Made by a program: the position numbers and the translations under genes
Origin: Clostridiales bacterium Firm_14
GTDB taxonomy: Bacteria > Bacillota > Clostridia > Saccharofermentanales > Saccharofermentanaceae
NCBI GenBank assembly: GCA_001604135.1
Contig: LVAT01000020.1
Span: 1 to 64,000 of the forward strand
Reading direction: 5' to 3'
DNA: 64,000 bases
Notes under the pieces: model-generated
The model's database searches: none
What the model was told of the DNA's origin: nothing
The model's input: only the letters and a program-made list of their open reading frames with translations
Part shown: positions 22,992 to 33,162 of the stretch, one piece after another
Position numbering within the stretch: the first letter of the stretch is position 1
Layout: the number at the start of each line of letters is the position of its first letter

Positions 22992-24258
22992 GGCTGAACG
23001 TATCAGCTGCCCTTTCTTTCCTGTCTTTGTATAACTCCGAGTGAAGGTCCTTACCCTTTCCGGGGATTCCAAGACTGTCTGCACGGCAGTGCTGGCAGTG
23101 ACGGAAGACCTCAAGATATTTGCCTGCTTCCTGACGGACTTCTTCAAGATCCGCACAGGTCGGGGCAGGAATATCAGCCATCTCATTCTGAGGGATCAGC
23201 GGAATAATATTCAGGATCGAAGCACCAAGCCCTGCTGTTACTTTTGCAACTTCAGGAATGTGCTTATCATTGATCCCGGGAACAAGAACGCTGTTGATCT
23301 TAACTACGATTCCCAGTTCAGCTGCACGGCGGATACCTTCAAGCTGTTTCTCTATAAGTAACTTCGCACCTTCCACACCTTCATGTTTCTGTCCCTTCTC
23401 ATCGATAACAAAGTTATTGATCTTTGCTTCGATCTCAGGATCTACCGCATTAACAGTTACGGTAAGAGTCTCTATGCCTATCTTTGCGATCTCATCAACC
23501 TTATCGGGAAGCCTGAAACCGTTTGTTGACAGACAGCAAATAAGCTCGGGAAATGCCTCTTTAACAAGACGGAATGCCTTGAGCGCCTGATCGTTCGCGA
23601 GTGTGTCTCCAGGCCCGGCTATACCCACTACAGTAAGTGCGGGACATAATTCTTTTGCTCTTCTGACTGTCTCAACAGCTTCTTCAGGCTTTAACACCAA
23701 TGAACTGACACCGGGCTTTATCTCTGATTTGTTAAAAGCCCTTGTGCAGAACTTGCAGCTGATGTTGCATACGGGACTTACGGGAAGATGCACTCTTCCG
23801 GCCGTCACATTCGAATGGCCTCCCAGGCATGGATGTCTTTTCTGCAGATTCTCGAAAGAACCTTTTCTAAGCGTCTCATCGTATGCCTTTCTCCTTTTTT
23901 CTTCTTTATATTTCGGTGCCAGGATGCTGACGCGGGAGTTAACGACTCTTTCAAGTACATAAGCAACTTCGCGTTCAACATCAACACTTTGTATAAGCTT
24001 CTCATCAAGAGCCTGCTTTGCATGAAGGCCAGACTTTGCCGAAAAGACGATATTGCAGTCGTCTATCGCGCTTGCAAGGCGCTCGATAAGGGAATCGTCA
24101 TGCTGGAGGCTTACTCCATAGCTGTCGATCCTTCTCGTATCAACAAGTTCATATTTCTTGGACTCGGTATCTATCTCATAGATATCGAATCTGTCGGCTA
24201 CACCGAAGTGTCTGTTGATAATAACGCCGTCTCCTGTCGCAAATGCTGCTCTGATCAT
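22984..24258 (-). CDS. nifB: NifB-like radical SAM protein with N-terminal NifX-type domain
   Basis: 424 residues. Residues 1-~105 (IRAAFATGDGVIINRHFGVADRF) match the dinitrogenase cofactor-binding NifX/NafY domain. The radical SAM part begins with RHPCLGGHSN, contains the cluster motif CNISCKFC at ~175-182, and ends with CQHCRADSLG, as in NifB. NifB builds the carbide-containing NifB-co cluster from Fe-S units and SAM. In classical fused NifB proteins the NifX domain is C-terminal; here it is N-terminal. The gene follows the NifH homologue by 10 bp. It probably makes the cofactor of the neighbouring D/K enzyme; it would be marB in the methylthio-alkane reductase scheme. Confidence 0.85.
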   Translation of the reverse strand: MIRAAFATGDGVIINRHFGVADRFDIYEIDTESKKYELVDTRRIDSYGVSLQHDDSLIERLASAIDDCNIVFSAKSGLHAKQALDEKLIQSVDVEREVAYVLERVVNSRVSILAPKYKEEKRRKAYDETLRKGSFENLQKRHPCLGGHSNVTAGRVHLPVSPVCNISCKFCTRAFNKSEIKPGVSSLVLKPEEAVETVRRAKELCPALTVVGIAGPGDTLANDQALKAFRLVKEAFPELICCLSTNGFRLPDKVDEIAKIGIETLTVTVNAVDPEIEAKINNFVIDEKGQKHEGVEGAKLLIEKQLEGIRRAAELGIVVKINSVLVPGINDKHIPEVAKVTAGLGASILNIIPLIPQNEMADIPAPTCADLEEVRQEAGKYLEVFRHCQHCRADSLGIPGKGKDLHSELYKDRKERAADTFSHG

Positions 24259-24268
24259 TGTTTATTCC

Positions 24269-26466
<2,198 letters not shown>

Positions 26467-26467
26467 C

Positions 26468-27967
26468 TTAGATTCCTCCGTTTCCTCTTGCGCATCCTCT
26501 GCCTGAACCGTCTCCCTGGAAATATCCGGGATCCTGTTCGAACCACCACTTGGTGTAAGGATTCGAAGCGTGCTTGGAATAGTTCTTTATGAACTCTATG
26601 GAATCCAAAGCATCATCTATTCTTCTTGCGTAATTAAGTGCGCCCTTGTATCCGATACCGAACTGCTCATCACCGATAAGAAGTGAAGGGATACCGAACT
26701 TCGCGCCCCACAAGGTCATTCCGCCGTGTCTTGCAAGAATAAGATCAGGCTTGATTCTGTTCAGTGCGTTTACAAGCTCGCAAGCCTGCTTGTTGCATAC
26801 TCTGTAGTCAGGAACGTCACCGTAGTTCTTTACTGCCTGACCAAGGATATCGAGCTTGTCATCACCACTGTCATAAACAGGATCGTGATGGAACACCGCC
26901 GCACCGACGACCTCCATTCCGAGCTCACCGAGCAATGTGATAAGCGCCTGGCCATGAGCTGCACCTGCAGTTACATAAGCCCTCTTTCCCTTGAATCTTT
27001 CCTTGAGCTTTTCGATCTCAGGAAGATACTTCTCGTGACCTTCCTTAATGATCTCCTCTGCAATCTCTTCCTTGCCGACGAGCTTACCGAAAGCCCTGAG
27101 CCATCTGTCTGTTCCTGCAACACCGTATGCCGGCGGTACCAATACTTCAGGTACACCGTGAAGCTGGTTCAAACCTGCGCCCATGTATGTCGAGAGCGAC
27201 GGGCAGATATGAATGGAAGCTGCAGCCTCGCTTACGTGTGATAATTCCTCTACCGTTGAGAACGGGATGATATATTGGGGTTCATATCCGAATCTTCTTA
27301 CGATGTCATCGAAAACATGGCTTCCCCAGAAATTGATGATATTTACTTTGTTTGTCTTCTTCTCTGCAGGCTTTACAATACCTCTTAATACCGTGTGATA
27401 TGCGGCATCGAAGCCTGTGGTCCAGATTTTGGATCTGAAACCTTCGCAGTTGCATGTTGCGACCGGAATTCCCAGTTCCTTGCTTGCTGCTTCAACAACA
27501 GCTTCGATATCCTCACCGATGATGCCTGAAGCGCATGAAGTAGTTACGAAGATAGCATTGGGATGCTCTCTTTCGTATGCAAGTCTGATAGTTTCTTCAA
27601 GCTTTTTTGCTGCTCCGAAAACTGTATCCTTCTCAAGAATGTTCGTTGAGTAATACCTTCCGAGTGCGGCAGGAAGATTTCTCTTGGTCTGCTCGATCCT
27701 GTAGGTGAAATTGAAATCTGCAAACTCACCAGAGCATCCGATCGGTGCGTGATTGATAACGACCGCATCCCTGATCATTGCGAGCTGGCAGAATGCCTGC
27801 TGCTGGTTGCATCCAAGGCACTGAGAGAACTTTCTCTTACAGTCATGGAGCTCGCCTTTTGCAGACTTCTCCACGATCTGTGAAGCGCTTCCTGTAAATG
27901 CATTGATAGTTCCGAGTCTTTTCTCGCGAATTACAACGCTGGGTTCCTTAATACTGATAGTTGACAT
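26468..27967 (-). CDS. Nitrogenase-like component 1 alpha subunit (NifD/MarD-like)
   Basis: 499 residues. P-cluster-type cysteines occur in CLGCNQQQAFC, INHAPIGCSG and TTSCASG. The cofactor cysteine corresponding to NifD Cys275 is kept (IHICPSLSTYMGAG). The segment aligned with NifD His442 (YHGFDGFAIFARDMD) reads GIGYKGALNYARRID, with Ile in place of the His. No NifE/N/V or molybdenum genes are near. Neighbours are LysR regulators, O-acetylhomoserine sulfhydrylases and a sulfonate-type transporter, so organosulfur reduction is the best inference. RBS GGAG precedes ATG 27967, with a 10-bp hairpin just upstream. Confidence 0.85.
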   Translation of the reverse strand: MSTISIKEPSVVIREKRLGTINAFTGSASQIVEKSAKGELHDCKRKFSQCLGCNQQQAFCQLAMIRDAVVINHAPIGCSGEFADFNFTYRIEQTKRNLPAALGRYYSTNILEKDTVFGAAKKLEETIRLAYEREHPNAIFVTTSCASGIIGEDIEAVVEAASKELGIPVATCNCEGFRSKIWTTGFDAAYHTVLRGIVKPAEKKTNKVNIINFWGSHVFDDIVRRFGYEPQYIIPFSTVEELSHVSEAAASIHICPSLSTYMGAGLNQLHGVPEVLVPPAYGVAGTDRWLRAFGKLVGKEEIAEEIIKEGHEKYLPEIEKLKERFKGKRAYVTAGAAHGQALITLLGELGMEVVGAAVFHHDPVYDSGDDKLDILGQAVKNYGDVPDYRVCNKQACELVNALNRIKPDLILARHGGMTLWGAKFGIPSLLIGDEQFGIGYKGALNYARRIDDALDSIEFIKNYSKHASNPYTKWWFEQDPGYFQGDGSGRGCARGNGGI

Positions 27968-27986
27968 TTTTTGTAATCTCCTTTGT

Positions 27987-28015
27987 CAATCACCTATCAA
28001 CCAAGTAGGTGATTG
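27987..28015. promoter_or_regulatory. 10-bp palindrome upstream of the nitrogenase-like operon
   Basis: CAATCACCTA (27987-27996), 9-nt spacer, TAGGTGATTG (28006-28015). It contains ACCTA-N9-TAGGT, as at the O-acetylhomoserine sulfhydrylase promoter. In the mRNA it would fold as a hairpin just before the ribosome site; it may be an operator, an RNA element, or both. Confidence 0.65.
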
Positions 28016-28026
28016 CATGAAAAGAA

Positions 28027-28056
28027 TGATACACTTACGGAAATTTAAGTGTTAAT
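28027..28056 (-). promoter_or_regulatory. Putative promoter and LysR-type dyad of the nitrogenase-like operon
   Basis: -35 TTAACA (28051-28056), 18-bp spacer, -10 TATCAT (28027-28032). ACACTTA-N8-TAAGTGT (28032-28053) overlaps the promoter and has the T-N11-A shape bound by LysR-type regulators; such a gene ends 60 bp upstream of here. Confidence 0.45.
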
Positions 28057-28088
28057 ACACAAAAACAATAGTTGGTTATAAGTAAAAT

Positions 28089-28985
28089 TTATGAGGCAAA
28101 AGAGCGTAAATGCTCTATATATTTCTCACCCAGTTCGCTTAACGTGCTGCCGTCGCGCGTAATATAGATGACAGAGGTCTTTTCCCTGCTGTCATAAGGG
28201 ATTGCTGTATAGCTGCTGCCGTTTAATTCTTCACAGATAATGCCGGAACAAAGCGTATATCCGTTAACTCCGGTCATCAGATTCAACATAGTTCCGCGGT
28301 CATTGACCCTGATTATGTTTCTCTTGGCAAACATGCTTACCGGCTCTTCCGACAGATATATCGGTGCACCTTCTCCCTGTGTAAAAGTCAGGCACGGATA
28401 TGCCTCCAGGTCTTTTTCTGTCACTCTCTTAGATTTTGCAAGTGGGTGCTTTGATGACAGATAAGCAAATACCTTGCAGTCAAAGAGCTTGTGATACTGA
28501 AGGTTGTTCGCCTTCAGATATTTGATCAGATAATTGCTGTTATATTCATCAATGTGTATTATGCCGATCTCGGATCTGAATGTTCTTACATCGTTTATGA
28601 CATCCGATGTCTTTCCTTCATATATTGAGAAATCGAACTTGTCAGTACCGTAATTTGAAATCAGCTCAATATAAGATTTAACAGCAAATGTATAATGCTG
28701 CGTGGAAACACCGAATCTTATCTTCTGTTCTTTGTCGATATACCGCTCTTTAAGCAGGTCGTATTGAGCTACGACCTGTCTCGCATAGACAATAAAATCA
28801 GCACCTTCTGCAGTGGTGGTAACACCTCTGTTGGAACGTTCAAATATAGTTATGCCTATCTCATCTTCGAGATCCTTTATAGCATCGGATATTGCCGGCT
28901 GTGATACATAGAAACGCTGTGCTGTTTTATTTATCGACTTCTCATCTGCAGTAGTGATCGCATATATCAATTGCTGCAATGTCAT
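28089..28985 (-). CDS. LysR-type transcriptional regulator
   Basis: 298 residues. The N-terminal helix-turn-helix is standard (FYVSQPAISDAIKDLEDEIG at ~26-45), followed by a type 2 periplasmic-binding-fold effector domain. It lies between the SDR gene and the nitrogenase-like operon, in the same direction, and is a close relative of the second LysR at 31454-32368. LysR regulators of this type often respond to sulfur compounds such as O-acetylserine; in Rhodospirillum rubrum a LysR protein controls the mar genes. It is the best candidate regulator of the operon downstream. Confidence 0.88.
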   Translation of the reverse strand: MTLQQLIYAITTADEKSINKTAQRFYVSQPAISDAIKDLEDEIGITIFERSNRGVTTTAEGADFIVYARQVVAQYDLLKERYIDKEQKIRFGVSTQHYTFAVKSYIELISNYGTDKFDFSIYEGKTSDVINDVRTFRSEIGIIHIDEYNSNYLIKYLKANNLQYHKLFDCKVFAYLSSKHPLAKSKRVTEKDLEAYPCLTFTQGEGAPIYLSEEPVSMFAKRNIIRVNDRGTMLNLMTGVNGYTLCSGIICEELNGSSYTAIPYDSREKTSVIYITRDGSTLSELGEKYIEHLRSFAS

Positions 28986-29029
28986 GTCTAATTACCTCTG
29001 TTTAATATTCAACCATGTCTTATCTTTTG

Positions 29030-29836
29030 TCAGCGTGTGAGAAGTCCTGCATCAAGAACAAACTGATTTCCGGTCATGTACCTTGCTTTATCGCTTGCTA
29101 TATACTTAACTGCTTCAACTATATCCTCTGTCTCGATCCAAGGTGTCTTTAAGAGATTGCCTGCTGATCTTTCAGCGATCTCAATAGCTGTCGTTCCCTC
29201 AAGTTCTGCAAGTCCGTCGTTCATCGGTGTATTTACGCCTGTCGGATGCAGCGTAACGACTCTGATGCCATAAGGTGCAAGCTCTATTGCCTGGGATTTA
29301 GCAAGTCCCACAAGGCCATGCTTGGAAGCCGAATAATGGCTCATGCGTCCGAATCCCCTGAGTCCTCCCACAGATGAGTTGTAAATTATCACGCCGCTCT
29401 TCTTTTCTATAAGATGCGGAATAACATATTTCGATACCAGGAAGCCTCCCTTGAGATTAACTTCGATGAGGGCATCCCACTGTTCCTCTGTAAGTTCCCA
29501 TGAGTAACCGTAAGCAGCGATTCCGGCATTGCTGAACAGGATGTCTATTCCGCCGAACTCGTTTACTCCGCGGTCAACGGCCTCTTTTACGTCTGATGCC
29601 TTACGGACATCCCCTGCATAGATCAGGATCTTTCCTCCAACGGCTTCCACATCGCTCTTGAGCTTTTCGAGATCCTCATTGGATGATCTGTTATAAGCCG
29701 GATATTCTATCCTTGCTCCAAGATCGAAAGCGATAATGTTCGCGCCCTCTTGTGCAAAAGCTATTGCCACAGCTCTGCCCTGGCCTTTTGCGGCGCCGGT
29801 GATAAATATGGTTTTCCCTTCAAATTCACGTGACAT
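29030..29836 (-). CDS. Short-chain dehydrogenase/reductase (SDR)
   Basis: 268 residues. Nucleotide-binding motif GAAKGQG at ~14-20, NAG motif (SNAG) at ~105, catalytic Ser in YNSSVGG, and Tyr-x-x-x-Lys in YSASK. It resembles NAD-dependent alcohol dehydrogenases of the classical SDR group. It lies 18 bp after the sulfhydrylase gene and 44 bp before a LysR gene. A plausible role is processing an alcohol or aldehyde left after carbon-sulfur cleavage, but that is inference. Confidence 0.85.
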   Translation of the reverse strand: MSREFEGKTIFITGAAKGQGRAVAIAFAQEGANIIAFDLGARIEYPAYNRSSNEDLEKLKSDVEAVGGKILIYAGDVRKASDVKEAVDRGVNEFGGIDILFSNAGIAAYGYSWELTEEQWDALIEVNLKGGFLVSKYVIPHLIEKKSGVIIYNSSVGGLRGFGRMSHYSASKHGLVGLAKSQAIELAPYGIRVVTLHPTGVNTPMNDGLAELEGTTAIEIAERSAGNLLKTPWIETEDIVEAVKYIASDKARYMTGNQFVLDAGLLTR

Positions 29837-29854
29837 GTTCTTACGCCTCCTTCA

Positions 29855-31153
29855 TCAGGCAAAAGCCTTTTCGAAGGCCTGTGTAAGATCGCTTATGAGA
29901 TCTTCTGCGTCTTCAAGACCAATAGACAGTCTGATAAGGTTAGCCGGAACATCAGCAAGTTCAAGCTGATCGGGTTCAAGCTCAGTATGAGTATTTTCCG
30001 GCGGATTTGTGATGAGTGATCTTACATCGCCGATATTTACGTGATAGTTAAAGTTCTTAAGAGATTTGATAAATATGCCTTCCTGCTCTCTGGTACCCTT
30101 AAAACCGAATGAGAGAAGTGCTCCGGGGCCCTTAGGGAAATCCCTGTCAGCTAAATCTTTAAACTGGCTTCCCTTTGCATATGGATATCTTACAAACTCT
30201 ACCTCATCGCGGCTCTCAAGGAATTCAACGACCTTTCTTACTGTCTGGACCTTCTTATCAAGTCTTACTGAAAGCGTCGATAAGCCCTGAAGAACAAGAT
30301 AAGACTCGAAAGAACCTAAAGCACCGCCGAAAAACTCAGTGAAGAAGATCTTAAGGGATGCAATAACAGGTGCACCGGGAATGAACTCAACAGCGCTTCT
30401 CTTATTATTCTGAAGATCTCTCATCTTCCAGCTCTTCTCATAGAACTGGGGATACTTCTTCTCATCGAACGGGAAGTCACCCTTCTCAACAACGATTCCT
30501 GCAATTACATTGCCGTGACCGTTGATCTCCTTGGTTGCAGAGTAAACGATAATGTCTGCGCCATGCTCGAAAGGTCTGTAGAGATACGGTGTAGCTACTG
30601 TATTGTCTACGACAACAGGCACGCCATGTTCATGCGCGATCTTTGCGATAGCATCGATATCATAAAGTTCGATATTAGGGTTACTGATGGACTCAAGGTA
30701 TACCGCTCTTGTATTCTCATCGATAAGTTCACCATATGCTGCGGGATTTGTTCTGTCCTTAACAAATCTCGTATCCACGCCGTACTTAGGCAGGAATTCT
30801 GCAAGATCTAACTGTGCCGCACCGTAAAGTGATGAACCGGCAACGATATTGCCGCCACCTTGTGCAAGTAAAAGAAGCGTATATGTTATAGCAGCCATTC
30901 CTGAAGAAAGTGCTACTGCAGCCTTGCCTCCGTCAAGTTCTGCTATCCTCGTCTCAAGGATCGATCCTGTCGGAGTGCCCACTCTGGAATAAATACCGCC
31001 TGACTCTGCACCGGTCCAGAGTCTTCTTGTTCTGTCGATATCGTGAAGATCGAATGAAGCGGTCTGATAGATGGGCGGTACTACCGAATTAAAGTGCTCT
31101 GATGATTCATATCCTGCTCTTATAGCCTTTGCGCTGAAACTGTTTTCTGACAT
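29855..31153 (-). CDS. O-acetylhomoserine sulfhydrylase-type PLP enzyme
   Basis: 432 residues of the Cys/Met metabolism PLP family. The lysine that binds PLP is in YSATKEINGHG; the VVVDNTVATPYL segment is typical of the O-acetylhomoserine branch. The reaction would be O-acetylhomoserine plus sulfide or methanethiol to homocysteine or methionine. AGGAGG precedes ATG 31153. A leader-peptide attenuator and a palindrome-bearing promoter lie upstream, indicating sulfur-amino-acid control. A second paralogue is at 38340-39635. With the nitrogenase-like enzyme it could capture released methanethiol. Confidence 0.88.
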   Translation of the reverse strand: MSENSFSAKAIRAGYESSEHFNSVVPPIYQTASFDLHDIDRTRRLWTGAESGGIYSRVGTPTGSILETRIAELDGGKAAVALSSGMAAITYTLLLLAQGGGNIVAGSSLYGAAQLDLAEFLPKYGVDTRFVKDRTNPAAYGELIDENTRAVYLESISNPNIELYDIDAIAKIAHEHGVPVVVDNTVATPYLYRPFEHGADIIVYSATKEINGHGNVIAGIVVEKGDFPFDEKKYPQFYEKSWKMRDLQNNKRSAVEFIPGAPVIASLKIFFTEFFGGALGSFESYLVLQGLSTLSVRLDKKVQTVRKVVEFLESRDEVEFVRYPYAKGSQFKDLADRDFPKGPGALLSFGFKGTREQEGIFIKSLKNFNYHVNIGDVRSLITNPPENTHTELEPDQLELADVPANLIRLSIGLEDAEDLISDLTQAFEKAFA

Positions 31154-31188
31154 TGTTATATCCTCCTGATAATGTGTGTTTTCGAAAT

Positions 31189-31222
31189 AAAAAAAGCCCG
31201 GGGGCTTGTTGAACTCCCGGGC
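31189..31222 (-). terminator. Attenuator terminator upstream of the sulfhydrylase gene
   Basis: On the minus strand GCCCGGG (31216-31222) pairs with CCCGGGC (31196-31202), followed by seven T (31189-31195). Its 5' arm is also exactly complementary over 11 nt to 31295-31305 inside the leader ORF, giving an alternative antiterminator. Confidence 0.8.
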
Positions 31223-31254
31223 CAGATAAAGTTAAGTGTATCTTGTATTAAAGC

Positions 31255-31350
31255 TTATTTTAAACATCGACATGACACACCGGTCAATCCATTTGCCCGG
31301 GAGTTAAGCATTCGACAACACATCATGATGTTTGCTGAAATGCGGTTCAT
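31255..31350 (-). CDS. Leader peptide of the sulfhydrylase attenuator
   Basis: 31 codons from ATG 31350, with GGAG 7 nt upstream. It begins MNRISANIMMCCRMLNSR and later has CRC, so Met and Cys codons are enriched (Met-Met-Cys-Cys at 9-12, Cys at 27 and 29). The antiterminator segment AACTCCCGGGC covers codons 16-19. A ribosome waiting at codons 11-12 leaves that segment free. The peptide itself probably has no function. Confidence 0.7.
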   Translation of the reverse strand: MNRISANIMMCCRMLNSRANGLTGVSCRCLK

Positions 31351-31381
31351 ATCATGTCTCCTTTTCTGAAATTATGATGGA

Positions 31382-31417
31382 ATGTTAACCGAATTTACCT
31401 ACTATGTCAATAGGTAA
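31382..31417 (-). promoter_or_regulatory. Promoter with palindromic operator, sulfhydrylase operon
   Basis: -35 TTGACA (31405-31410), 17-bp spacer, -10 TAACAT (31382-31387). A perfect TTACCTA-N9-TAGGTAA palindrome (31395-31417) overlaps the -35, suggesting repression. The -35 and palindrome are arranged as at the serine acetyltransferase promoter. Confidence 0.75.
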
Positions 31418-31453
31418 TTTCTTTTCTCATGATTATCGTATATAGATTACTTC

Positions 31454-32368
31454 TTAACCTATTTTCAGTATCTTTTTTACTTCCTGAATATAACCTTCCG
31501 TGAGCGATGTGATCTCAATATTGTTCTTGATGATATACCCAATATGCATAACCGCATCATCGTCATCTCCCCTGAAGCGGATCATCTTATATTGCTGGCC
31601 GTTGATATCATCTAAGATTATTCCCGAACACAGAGTATAGCCGTTCAGTTCAGTCATCAGATTCAGACCCGATGCTCTGTCACAAACCTTGATCCTTCTG
31701 GGATAATCCTTCTCGGCAAGTATCTCCTCTGAATAGTAAATGGGATCGCCTTCGCCCTGCTCAAATGCGAGACAAGGATACGGTGCGAGATCTTCCATTG
31801 TGAGTTCGTCCGCATCAGCAAGAGGGTGATCTTTTGCTATATACACACATGCTTTGCAGTCAATTAGATGAACAAAGCGGAGGTCATTGTCTCGGAGTTT
31901 CTTCTCTATTACCTTACGGTTATATTCGCTTATAAAAAGGATTCCGATATCGCTCTTCATTGAACCGACATCATCTATTACATCACGCGTCGTTGTCTCC
32001 CTGAAAACAAACTCATACTTCTTCAGGTCAAAATCTTTTATCAGCTCAGCGAAAGCTTTTACGGCAAATGAATAATGCTGTGTTGATATGCCGAATTTTC
32101 TTTTCCGTTCACCGGCATTTCCGAAATGGTCTTTAAGAATATCGTATTGCTGACTGATCTGTTTTGCATACACGATAAAATCTCTTCCGTCGGGTGTAAG
32201 TGTCATTCCTTTACCTGACCTGACAAAAAGAGATATCCCCAGCTCATTCTCGAGCTCTTTAATTGCTTTGGTAAGTGTAGGTTGTGTAATAAACAGATCT
32301 TCTGCCGCACGGTTCATAGAGCCGACTTCAGAGATCGTAATTGCGTAAACCAATTGTTGTATCGTCAT
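31454..32368 (-). CDS. LysR-type transcriptional regulator (second)
   Basis: 304 residues. The N-terminal winged helix (LFITQPTLTKAIKELENELG) and effector domain match those of the LysR at 28089-28985 along the whole length, so the two are paralogues. It lies upstream of the sulfhydrylase leader. It probably controls part of the surrounding sulfur genes, such as the transporter genes upstream. Confidence 0.88.
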   Translation of the reverse strand: MTIQQLVYAITISEVGSMNRAAEDLFITQPTLTKAIKELENELGISLFVRSGKGMTLTPDGRDFIVYAKQISQQYDILKDHFGNAGERKRKFGISTQHYSFAVKAFAELIKDFDLKKYEFVFRETTTRDVIDDVGSMKSDIGILFISEYNRKVIEKKLRDNDLRFVHLIDCKACVYIAKDHPLADADELTMEDLAPYPCLAFEQGEGDPIYYSEEILAEKDYPRRIKVCDRASGLNLMTELNGYTLCSGIILDDINGQQYKMIRFRGDDDDAVMHIGYIIKNNIEITSLTEGYIQEVKKILKIG

Positions 32369-32478
32369 ATTCCGGTCATCCTTAGGATTTGATTACAAGA
32401 TTGTATTGCAAATCAGGAAAACCAAGAAATACTCATTTCCGATAACCAAATATAACTTTTAGTTATAGGGTTCAATAA

Positions 32479-33162
32479 CTATCTATTCTCCGGAGCAAGC
32501 CTCCCGTGCGACATATTGAGGACTTTTGAAGCATAGTCCAATGTCTCCCTCTGATGTGTCACGACTACAACAGCCGTCCCTTCACCTGAAATATCCTTAA
32601 ATATCTCCATAACTTTCGATGTATTGTCACGGTCAAGATTTCCTGTCGGTTCATCAGCAATGATCACCGCGGGTTTATTGATTACGGCTCTGGCTATAGT
32701 TACTCTTCTCATCTCCCCGCCCGATAATTCCGAAGGATACACATCAAGAAGATCTTTGATGCCCAGTTTCTCAGCCAGCTCAATTAACCTTTCCTTAGGC
32801 GGTTCCTCTTTTCCGCCTATAACATAAGGGAAAAGAATATTCTCTCTGACAGTAAGCGAAGTCAGAAGACTGTCTCCCTGCGGAATATACTTGATCTTCT
32901 CATTTCTTATCTCAGAAAGTCTCTTGTCATCGATGGTGCTGATATCCTCACCGTCAAAAAGGACAGTTCCAGACTCAGGCTTCGTCAGGCCGAGAAGGAG
33001 ATTAAGAAGCGTTGTTTTCCCGCTTCCGGACTCCCCTGTAATGATGATGAATTCACCCTTATTAATTTGAATATCAACGTCATCTACAGCCCGGAAAGTC
33101 TTTCCGCGCCTTTCGTATTCTTTTACAAGTTTCTCGGAACAAAGATATTTCATATTATTCAC
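32479..33162 (-). CDS. MacB/LolD-type ABC transporter ATP-binding protein
   Basis: 227 residues. Walker A GESGSGKTT at ~40-48, signature LSGGEMRR at ~138, Walker B VIIADEPTGNLD. It belongs to the LolD/MacB/FtsE group that works with FtsX-type permeases. It overlaps the permease gene by 8 bp and follows it and a DUF4418 gene. The complex likely acts on extracytoplasmic substrates by mechanotransmission rather than classical transport. Substrate unknown. Confidence 0.88.
   Translation of the reverse strand: MNNMKYLCSEKLVKEYERRGKTFRAVDDVDIQINKGEFIIITGESGSGKTTLLNLLLGLTKPESGTVLFDGEDISTIDDKRLSEIRNEKIKYIPQGDSLLTSLTVRENILFPYVIGGKEEPPKERLIELAEKLGIKDLLDVYPSELSGGEMRRVTIARAVINKPAVIIADEPTGNLDRDNTSKVMEIFKDISGEGTAVVVVTHQRETLDYASKVLNMSHGRLAPENR

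Noticed and set aside
22992-23186. Longer start for the MORN-like protein
   Set aside because: The extra 65 residues lie in another frame of the NifB-like gene; ATG 22991 with an 8-bp overlap is more sensible.
31189-31350. SAM riboswitch or T-box upstream of the sulfhydrylase gene
   Set aside because: No S-box or T-box core elements were seen; the leader ORF and complementary segments explain the region better.
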